Shown here: positions 1 to 9,000 of the stretch, one piece after another
How the letters are laid out: each line of letters starts with the position of its first letter
Numbering within the stretch: position 1 is the stretch's first letter
Assembly (NCBI GenBank): GCA_028565635.1
Contig: JAOXYB010062812.1
Coordinates: 1 to 10,512, forward strand
Direction of reading: 5' to 3'
DNA length: 10,512 bases
From: Phoronis ovalis
Taxonomy: Eukaryota; Phoronida; Phoronidae
The notes under the pieces: generated by a model
Databases searched by the model: none
Seen by the model: only the letters and a program-made list of their open reading frames with translations
What the model was told of the DNA's origin: nothing
Program-made: the position numbers and the translations under genes

Positions 1-224
1 AAGGTAATTTGGAGGTCATTTAACGTTCATAAAAGCCAATATGAGCAACCCTGTCTTTGCTAAAAGGCTATCTAGTTTTAGTAGGTTTTGTTAGCTGTTG
101 ACTTGAAACTGTGGGAAATGGCATTACGACTGTGAGCTTGCAAGGTCTGTGTCCCAAAACTGTATGGCTCACGGTCAAAGCACAAGACTTGGCATCAGTG
201 CAATTGTAAGAACACAATATCTTA

Positions 225-419
225 TCAAATATAATATATACGATAACAGCTGGAATTTATTACTAACGTTTCATACGCAACTTCTGCATATAGGACGCTT
301 GCTGATGTCTTAGCCACTGGGTCCGGTCCGTAAGTAGTAAGTCTTCCACCGGAGCCTCCATTTCGATCATTTCGCCAGCAGACAGCACCATTACTTAGTA
401 ATCCGTAATGAAAACAGTC
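225..419 (-). other. Unidentified 64-codon open stretch without ATG, possible exon or repeat-derived coding fragment
   Basis: On the minus strand the frame from 419 down to 228 is open for 64 codons, between a TAG (422-420) and a TGA (227-225). It has no ATG. The translation has a compact Gly/Arg-rich middle, including AVCWRNDRNGGSGGRLTTYG, followed by PDPVAKTSASVLYAEVAYE. The DNA here has many CpG and a higher GC content than its surroundings, unlike the AT-rich flanks, and the other strand is closed. There is no convincing acceptor upstream; a ctggtatag lies at 429-421 but lacks a pyrimidine tract. It may be part of an exon of a neighbouring minus-strand gene, or part of a dispersed repeat. 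I do not recognise the family with confidence. Confidence 0.35.
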
Positions 420-2885
420 CTATACCAGATTTTTTTCTGTCTAACTGATGTGTTTATTCAAAGGTGCCAATGTAAATCCACTGATAACACCATTGTAACT
501 TAAAATTCAACTAACAATATCTCGTCAATTTTTTTGAGATGGTGGCTCTAACATAAGCTTATCATTCATGTGGGCCAATGATAATGTTAATCTTCTTAAG
601 TCCACACCACAAATCGTTTACAAAAGTAATATCTTGATGACAAGTACATGAAAAAGCAATATCAAATTTTGATACTAAGCAGTGGTGACTAATTTCCCTT
701 CAAGTCACTTAAAAGTATCCTTTGAATTTTAATTGCACCATTGAATCATATTATATTTGAACACTTAAATTATCAGACAAATACACTTTGAAGAATACAA
801 GAGACTGACAGCATAAAGTATAATTTCGTGTCTGGTATTCCGTAAGCCAGTCAAAATTAAGCAAGACTTTAAATCCAGGAGCTTTGTAATACTTCATCCA
901 TCGCTTAACATCTTAGTTTTTGAAAAGGTAGCAGTTAATATATGTCTGAATTCCGATTAAGAACTAATTAATCCAGCTGAATAATTCCTATTTTCTGGAT
1001 TTCAGACCAGTATTACACAGTAATGTCTTTCACTATTTGTTCCTAGAATGTAATCACAAGATACTGCACTCCTTTATATATCTTCACAAAATGTTCTTAA
1101 TTGTTACATGATATATCCCTTACCATCATTAGTACTTATCACATGAACTTTCAGTATTTGTTGACAGTGCAAAAGGAACCGTCTTAAAATTGAGATTAAA
1201 CTTCAAACTGAAATATTAAGTTTTTAAAACTTTCTTGTTACTCTTGTTTGAAAATATTAACCATTAATTATATAACTGTAAATAAACTTGGGTCAATTTT
1301 GCAAGGTCACTGATATGGTCCATTACACAACTGTAACACTACATCCTATCCTAAATGATGTTATAGATTTCTTCACATGGGAAACTCCAATGTTTTCACA
1401 AAGCAAGAAAACAGCAAGCTTGTATCTCTATCCAGCTGTCCCAAAATATGTAATAATAACTGCTGTGGTAAAACCTCAAAACAGCCAGCAGACATAACCG
1501 TTAAAGAGTTCAAAGTCCATAACTAAGAAATTCTCACATCATAAAAATTCATGACCTCCCACTAAACTGGGTGGGAAGCTAGATGTGCACACTCAAAAAC
1601 TGACAAAATAATCTATCAGCAAAGATAAAAATATCTAAATCTCCAGACCATAACAATACTCCATTCTCTTGCTATATCTGTTATGAAATCTTGCTGTGTA
1701 ATCCCCTTGACTGACTAACCAGGTTTTAAAACAGACAGATAATCAATATAATATGTCTGGGTTCAATGCCATAATTGGTGCATACTGCAGCAAAGACTCC
1801 TGGGAGATTTATCTATATGAACCAATCACAAACAAGTTTAGTGCATCTAGGGATAGTCACTCATGTGATGCTCAATGGCCTTTATCTGGTACCATAAAAC
1901 TTTAATCTTAACCTGTGGACATTTTCTGCACAAATTCCTTTGTGAATTAGCATGTGCTAAATGTAAAGTAATGCCATGCAGGTTTTAAATGAGAGGTGTC
2001 ACATTTTGTACCTGTTTTAAAACAATATTGTTTCAATATGGCTGATTGTGCTAATCCTGAGAATATGTGACACATGATGTGATAATCAGAGTACTTAACA
2101 GCTGTTACCACAGGGCAGACAGTGACTTTTAAGTAAACATACACCTTTAACCTGGACTAAACAATTTAAACAAAACTAATGTTCCATTCATAAGATACAA
2201 TACCTGCAGCAGATAAGTGTGAGCAAAACAAAACAAAACTGATCAACATTTTTTTTATTTTTAAATAAATTTCTAAGCTGAAATGAACCAAATGGACATG
2301 GGATCCAAAAAAACAAAACCTTTACAATTTAAGTTAGAGAATAACAATTTAAATTTTAGCAGAAGACTTTATTATTGTAACATTGCCTTGTGTACACTAA
2401 GCTACAAAAAAATACCATGCCGTGCAAAAGGTGTAGTAAAGCTATCATGATTTTGGTGATCATGTCCATGAAAATGCACTTTTGAACAGATCTAACTTTC
2501 TCAATCTGAGCTGTGACTAACAGAATATATACCTCTTTTTGCACGGTACACTAGAAAGAGAGCAACAAATATAAAACTGTATAATTGAGCATGTTCCCCA
2601 AATTAACAAAACAAACTAGGTTAGCTGCAAAAAATTGAGGCATGCAATGTGGAATCCAGACAGTGGAGCCTTCAGTTAATTTGCCATAACACTTAAGTAT
2701 CTGTCTGGGTTATCTAGTATGTGAAGTCATGAAAAAAGGTTGCTTGGTAACACAAGGATATATAAAGAGCAGTCATAACATCAATGACCTTTAAGTATTC
2801 TTCATTGAACATATGCAACAATGCCACCTGGTAGCAACTCTAATAATTGCACATTGTCTGCAATTATTTCCCAATTTCTCCACAG
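420..2885. other. Intergenic or intronic AT-rich sequence, nothing identified
   Basis: Long AT-rich stretch. The open frames present (for example 1288-1497 + and 1947-2144 -) are of chance length for this composition, lack domain-like patterns, and are not flanked by convincing splice sites. A possible acceptor at 1786 (tgcatactgcag) is followed by about 35 open codons in one frame, but these resemble nothing known. No RNA genes or long repeats were seen. Confidence 0.5.
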
Positions 2886-2965
2886 CCGATTTGGAGAGAA
2901 TGGTGGAGCAGATAATCTTTAAGATAACAGTGTTTCCATCTATATATCCTTCAGAACTCAGAGAG
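2886..2965 (+). other. Candidate internal exon of an unknown gene
   Basis: This 80-base block follows the acceptor-like atttcccaatttctccacag (ending 2885) and is followed by gag|gtgagt (donor at 2966). Only one frame is open through it, entering in phase 1 and leaving in phase 0; it reads DLERMVEQIIFKITV then FPSIYPSELRE, which looks protein-like. Both splice signals are close to consensus. No partner exon is certain. One possible 3' partner is the stretch 3560-3655, after tttttgcag at 3559, which is open for 32 codons to a TAA at 3656-3658 with an AATAAA at 3680-3685. The minus strand is also open here but lacks comparable splice signals. I do not recognise the peptide. Confidence 0.3.
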
Positions 2966-3599
2966 GTGAGTGGTACAGCCCTTACTTGCAGAAATGTTAC
3001 AAGAACGTCCAAACCATAATATGCACAAGTTTACAAACTACAGAGATTGAATTGCTTATGCTGCGATATAATAAATCAAATTTTGCGCAGAGACAAAGCA
3101 CTGACATCTGTGTCTGCCACTAGAAATCAGCTATTTAGGCAATAAAATCAATAGTTTTGTATTTTGATCATGTATAATCTGGATTCATTCAAAGGTTAAT
3201 TTAATCAAAAAACTAAACACTAAATACACATTATAAGCAGTATATACTAAAGTGGTTTACATTAAAAAATATAAAGTTGTGCTGCATTGTTACCACTGAT
3301 AATGTATATTTATAACAGCTTGTTAACCTTTTTAAGAAATCTACATATTTTAACTGAATCTAACTAAACTGGACACAGTCTATATAATAATGCATCCAGG
3401 GAGTGAGATCAGTAATTGGAACAGCAATGATGAATAATTGGTATTTCAGTACAAATGGATGATTAGTTCAAAGTGATAACTAAATGTAAAGACACAATGA
3501 ATCAACTTTCTGAATCATTCATAAATAACTGAAAATTAAATAAGTGATATTTTTTGCAGAATCAAATAAATAAAACTACTCCAAACTCCTTCTCATCAT

Positions 3600-4950
3600 T
3601 CACTAATCTGCCTTTAAGCGGCCATTTTGAAAAATTGGGTCAATATTCTTTTCACTAAAAACCATTCCCGATCCATTGTAATAAAACATTTAAATACAAG
3701 GGAACTAAATGCCATTACATGTAAATGTCATATCTCCAATCAAGTGTGACATTCAAGATGGATCTGCTTTAGCTGATAACATGAGGTTTCCACCCACGCT
3801 AATAAATAGACAAATGTTTGACGTTTGTACGACGAATCTGCCAGACTACAGCTGATCACCCAAAACAAAGAAATTATCAAGCTGGAAATGACAAATCCGG
3901 ACATGCTATAACGCCAATATATGTTAAAATTTTAAGTATATTCAGTATACAAGAAATAACAGATAATAATAGAACGATCAAGTTCTGTCGTTTTGTTAAT
4001 TCACCACATTTTACATTTTGAAAGGCGGAAGCCACCCAAAATGGCCGCCAAAACAAAATACACGTGGTGCAGGGTCAACCAAGTTCGAAAATAAGGTCAG
4101 AGTTCCTGGTTTAAACTTTCAAGCACAATTTTGTTAACAAAAATAAAATCTATAAAGATTGGAGCACCAGAAAAATGCAAAATATGAGCAATAAAAGCGT
4201 TCGTAAAATGAGAATTCCGTGTCAAATTGGAAGATGTTATCACCAGAAACGAGGAGTAAAAATGGAGACTTTGATGTTCGAAAGGGAAACATTGCAAATA
4301 CAGACTAATCACTGAACATTTTTTTAGGTTTCGCATCAAAGTCGAAACGATGGTAAGTCTAGAACCTATGGGAACCTATTAATTCATACAGACTGCTATA
4401 AATAGGACGAAAAGTGTTTTTTTTGTTAAGCCACTTCAGCAAGCCGTAATTAGGAGTTGTCGCTCCCGAAACTGGAAATTCTTCAGTTTAACAGTGATTT
4501 TCTGTAAAAGCAAACGTTCAGAGATTCAGAGATATCTTACCTTCAACTTCTTTCTTCTATTTGTTATCCTTTTCTCCACGATTTTTTCTTCAAAAGCAGT
4601 ATATTTCTTCCAAATTAATTAAATTTTGATCGTGGGAAAATATCCTCTTAACATGAGACACAAAAATGGCGCGCAAACAGATAATTTGAATTTTTGATTG
4701 ACTCTCTAATTTTCATAATTATCCTCTTCTAAAATTATATAAACCACAATGTATATGTCCATTGTCGTGTAATGAATCCCATCGTTGAAAATTCGGGAAC
4801 GTGAGCGATAAAATATAACTAAAATCGTTTAAAAACAGTGCTCGGCAAATTTCGTGAACAACAATGGCGGAAAATGCAAATGATTTGAACTAATGACGCG
4901 CGGGCTTGTTACCATAGCGGCTGTCAATCATCTCTAGTGAAATAACCCGG
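3600..4950. promoter_or_regulatory. CpG-bearing region with four YY1-like ATGGC motifs, possible promoter
   Basis: Motifs resembling the YY1 element (AAnATGGCGGC) occur at 3618-3628 (reverse orientation), 4038-4049, 4663-4674 and 4861-4870. CpG is more frequent here than in the flanks, including gacgcgcgggc near 4893. Short ATG frames that start at three of the motifs end within about 20 codons. An ATG|gtaagt at 4350-4358 on the + strand and an AAG|gtaaga donor on the minus strand (exon end at 4541) would suit first exons transcribed from this region, but no linked coding exon could be found for either. Confidence 0.3.
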
Positions 4951-5984
4951 ATGTGTATACCTGGCTTGTACAAAAATTATAAATTCAGGATCGTTTTAAT
5001 TACTATGTGTATCATATAGTTTATTGTGAAATACAGATTGGAAATGATCTGTACCCTCTGCAAATGATCAATTTCCAATTTTCTAGTTACTGTTTCAGTT
5101 GCATGATTGAATCCAGGGAGTTCGATATCATCAATTATATGACCGGATATGAATATCGCCAGTTGGTACTACTGAGAAACATTTTATCCCCATTTTTGCA
5201 AATTGCTTATTCGCTAATACTACACATTTTTTTAAACCTTTTGGTTCAAAACATATAATAACAATGAATTGAACTCCTTAATAAAATAAAATAATTTCCA
5301 AATGTTTTTTTAACGATTCTTCTAATTATGCGCTCCGTTTCAGTTTGTACCTCTGACATATTGTAGACCGGCAGAAATAGATGACTGAAATAGCCAAGAC
5401 ATTCACTATACAAGATATTTGTGTAATAGCATTTCGGATCACAAACTACTGAATCGGATATCTTTTATCAATATTTTCTATTTTTGTGATTTTATGGCAA
5501 AAAATGAAGAAAAGAAATCTGTTTCAAAGCATGTTATTGACTGGAGTCTCTTTCCAAACAAATATTACAAGTACTTTTATCATTTTAATTATAAAAAGAT
5601 GCATTCCTTCCCAAACTGAAAAAAAATACTAGTACTTCATACCGTTCATAGTTATTTGCTGTCTGTACACACCTCCCTGGCACCTACATTCTTAATGGAA
5701 TTAGAATGGAATTAATTAAGCCATTGCATTGAAATTTAATTTCCACATTAGTATTTTATTCTTTTTTAAATTTCTAGAAAAATATCGAATTGCTTTTTCT
5801 GTAAAAAAAATCTAGTCCCAACCGGGGTCCCCAACTTCTGATTTATTCATTGTTTGAATTTGTAAAATGATTTTTTTAATAAAAAAGCTAAGCGTTGAGC
5901 CCATAAAAATGACATACAATCACAGTACAACAGATTCAAGTACTAGTTTCACTAAAAATAACGTTGAATCACTGAATGTAGTAT
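4951..5984. other. AT-rich sequence upstream of FBL, nothing identified
   Basis: This stretch holds an 83-codon + frame at 5007-5258 and shorter frames. Their AT-driven composition and lack of motifs suggest chance. No RNA gene or repeat was recognised. Confidence 0.5.
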
Positions 5985-6057
5985 TTGCTGTTTCGAGCGA
6001 CACCGGAAAAGGAATTCTGGGTAACAAGAAAGTTTGTTACTCCACGTGCTGAACAGA
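5985..6057 (+). promoter_or_regulatory. Probable FBL core promoter / 5' UTR with ETS-like site and E-box
   Basis: The sequence just upstream of the proposed start codon has ACCGGAA (6002-6008, ETS-type core) and the palindrome CACGTG (6043-6048, Myc/Max/USF-type E-box) ending 9 bases before the ATG. It is richer in CpG than its surroundings and no TATA box is apparent at a suitable distance. In other animals, ribosome-biogenesis genes including fibrillarin are common Myc targets. The E-box would probably lie inside the transcribed 5' UTR if transcription starts upstream of it. The transcription start site cannot be read from the sequence. Confidence 0.4.
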
Positions 6058-6070
6058 ATGGGATTTCCAG
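6058..6070 (+). CDS. FBL: FBL exon 1, coding part (start codon, 4 residues plus one base)
   Basis: ATG GGA TTT CCA G is followed by gtaaaa at 6071, a good CAG|GTAAA donor. It ends in phase 1, exactly what exon 2 requires, so the join reads [12 protein letters not shown]. That matches the family habit of starting with a few residues followed by GFSPRGG. The start context is strong (A at -3, G at +4). An in-frame TAA lies at 6022-6024 with no ATG between, so this is the first possible start in this exon. The 5' UTR start is unknown. The choice is inferred from frame, splice signal and family pattern; no transcript evidence is available. A competing candidate at 7466 is weaker (see rejected items). 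Confidence 0.62.
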
Positions 6071-9000
6071 GTAAAAAACAAAAGGATTTCGTTGTATTCA
6101 TGATATATATTCCTATTAAAATCCCGTTGTCTTTGTGCAATGAAGTCATAATGTTAAGGTGATATGTGTAATAAGTGTTATCTGGTATTACTGTGCGTAT
6201 TTTTATTGATGAAAATTCAGGATCTAATCTGTAGTCTTAATAACTCACTCTTAATTTATACTAAATATAGTGTAATACTAATAGACTAATAATAAATACT
6301 CATAATTCATATGTAATGAATGTATGATTGAGTACGTTGAATGATCCAACTTCTGTAAATAATCAACGGTGAGAGAGAGAGGGAAAGAGAGGGCAAACTA
6401 ATCGCGATTTAAATTTTCATTTAATAAATTAGTATGGATTATGGTCTATGCTTATGCTCTGGAGTATTGTTCCGTCTATGCCTGGGCGCCTATGCCATTG
6501 GTACAAACTTAATCTAATGTTTGTTGCATCTTTGCAAACCAACACGTCACATCGTCTCAACTCATGATAATAAACCAAGATGCAATTAATAAACAACTAA
6601 TTAGGAACGTAACTGCTTATTATCTCTTTAATATTCTAGGTCATGCACATACAAATATTTATTTCTGTGTTACCGTTGGCGTTACTGTTAATATTACGAA
6701 TACAGGTAATTGTATATTGCGAATACAGGGGATTGTGAACAGTGTTATACATTACCAATCACTCAAAAAAAAGAAAATCCTTCAATGTTACTTATGAAAT
6801 GGAAAGCACTTCTTTGAAATCATTAGGCATATATAGTCAACCTTATCTCTGTGTCAAGCTACAAAAGAACCTAAAATGGTCAATTCATATCAAGCAAGCA
6901 AAAGCAAACAAGCTCTAAGATTTCTAAAGAGAAATCTCACCTCCCGTAATAGAAAAGTTAAGAAGATGTACAGCCTATGTAACGGTTGTCCACCTGATGC
7001 TACAATATGCTTTATCAGTATGAGATACTAACATCAAAGAAATTGAAAATATTTAGAAAAGAGCTGCACCCTGTACATTGTGACTATCCCTGGCTCAATG
7101 ACACGGAAGAAACAATTATAATACTTGGGTGGCCTCAACTAGTAACATTGAGAAGAAAAATTAACTGCCTGACAATTTTTCATCAAGGTTAAAACCACTG
7201 TAAATATTAGAGAGCTATATGACATCAAAGGGTATACCACTCATCAAACTCAATTATAAATTCTATGACTGATGTATTTATTCTATAGATATAGCTTCAT
7301 TCCTTGCAACAAACTGAATTGGAACCAGTTGCCTCTTGAAATAGCCAACACTAGAGATGCTAATGAATTAAAGTCTATGCTTCAGAAATATATTTAGAAC
7401 TATTGTCTAAACATCCACATGTGCAATCAAAATCTGATCTGATGCGAAAGTTCTTTCAGAAATAGATGGATACAGGTAAATAGGTATGTTGTGAAGAGTA
7501 AATGCAGTACAAAGACTACCTATTTCATATTTCATTTCTACTTTGTAGCATGTACCTATTTTTTTTGTAGGATTTTCACCAAGAGGAGGTGGTCGTGGAG
7601 GACGAGGTATGTAAAATGCTGGGATAAAAGTATTATGACCCTAAATTGTAGTTATTTATTTTGTAGTGATTATATGTATAAAAACTACTATTCTGAAAGA
7701 TCCATTAAATTCCCAATAAACTTGTGAACCTGGATCTGGCCTAAAATAGGTATTATTCAACAATTAAATGTGGCTTACAGGGCCATGTGTAGGATTACTT
7801 AAATCATTTGCAATCTGATATAGGAATTTTCAATACTTTGGACCTTTTCTGTATCAATTGTTCTGTGAACGTATTCTTGATCTCATTCATTGTTCGTTTT
7901 TAGGTGGCTTTAGCCCAAGAGGTGGTGGTGGACGCGGAGGTTTTAGCCCACGAGGTAAGAAATGATCATAGCTTTTTATTATGAAAATAATACATAGGTT
8001 TTTGTAGATCTAAAAGGATTCTACAGAAGAACGAGAGAATCTTTTTCCTTTAATTTTTATTCCCATTCCACATAGTACATATAGTCATAGGCTATGCATT
8101 CAGTTTTTATGAGATCAGCTTCATATTCGGTACAGGGTAAGTACAGGTCATAATGCAGGTTTCATTTTCACCCAGACTGCTTACTGTATGTCCATTGCTG
8201 AACAGAATAGGCTAGGTGACATTTTAGAATGACATAGAAAAGTGGGTCAAATGCAGATCTGAATCAAATTTTGTGCATAACACTTTCTTTGTCTCGCAAA
8301 TAAACTACTTCAGTTTTTATCCAGTCAGATTCATATTCGTAAATACAGGTCAAGTACAGATCGGTCTTAACCTGGGTCTCTCCCAAGATGGCCGACTGGC
8401 TGCCATGTTTGTTCTCTGGATGGCACGTCTCAATCACAGTTTCAGTTTTTATCCGATCAACTTCATAACTGGTAAATATAGGACAAGTAAAGGTCAATGT
8501 ACAGGTCATTTGACCTAGATTACTTCAGATGTGGAAGAGTGGTGGCCATATTTATTACCCAATAGGGCATGCGATTCGAAAGTGGAGTTTTAAGACCCTA
8601 GGTGCACGCGTGTAATAAGCTGAGTGGTATTTTAGAATGACCTTGAAAAGTGGCCTTGCATTGGTCTATTGCACGTAACAGGCAAAATTTCAGAATATTT
8701 ATGTAAAGGAATGCTACCTTTATAAAACATTAGTATACAAAAGTCATACTTATAAATAAAAACACCAGTTAAAAGAAGAATGTACATTATATTAGTAATT
8801 TAGAAGAGTAGTCATAGTGTCGCTTTATATGTAAATGTTTTAAGTGTATTCATTTTTAGGTGGTGGTGGTCGTGGAGGAGGACGTGGGGGATTCAGTCCA
8901 AGAGGAGGGGGTCGTGGTGGTTTTGATCGTGGCCGTGGTCGTGGTGGTTTTGATCGTGGTCGTGGCGGAAGAGGTGGAGGAGGCAGAGGTAAGTTGCATG

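Larger units (their letters stand above)
6071..7570 (+). other. FBL intron 1 (proposed)
   Basis: A 1500-base intron between the proposed start exon and the first GAR exon. From 6071 to about 6840 it is AT-rich, with a (GA)n tract and a short tandem duplication. The retrotransposon relic follows to about 7397, then roughly 170 bases of unremarkable sequence and a pyrimidine-rich acceptor. No other coding potential is seen. Confidence 0.6.
7955..8859 (+). other. FBL intron 3
   Basis: 905 bases, GT-AG. It contains the decayed repeat block at about 8101-8653; the rest is AT-rich and featureless. Open frames on both strands near 8264-8518 fall inside the repeat block and resemble no protein family I know. 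Confidence 0.93.

Noticed and set aside
2791-3012. 73-codon minus-strand open frame covering the candidate exon.
   Set aside because: It has no consensus splice sites on that strand at sensible places. The + strand reading has both.
4097-4339. 80-codon minus-strand open frame.
   Set aside because: Its composition follows the AT content, with no recognisable domain, and the region is better described as promoter-like.
4350-4358. ATG followed directly by the consensus donor gtaagt, as in genes whose first coding exon holds only the start codon.
   Set aside because: It would leave the exon in phase 0, whereas the first FBL GAR exon needs phase 1. No phase 0 partner exon was found nearby.
5007-5258. 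83-codon + strand open frame.
   Set aside because: One frame of this length is expected by chance in about 10 kb of AT-rich DNA. It has no motif, no splice context and no neighbours.
7460-7475. Alternative FBL start microexon: ATG GAT ACA G followed by gtaaat, preceded by ttctttcag; also phase 1 and would give MDTG-FSPRGG.
   Set aside because: The start context is poor (T at -3), a TAG directly precedes the ATG, and the upstream sequence is the retrotransposon relic with no promoter-like features. The 6058 start has a better context, donor and promoter. It remains possible as a rare alternative exon.
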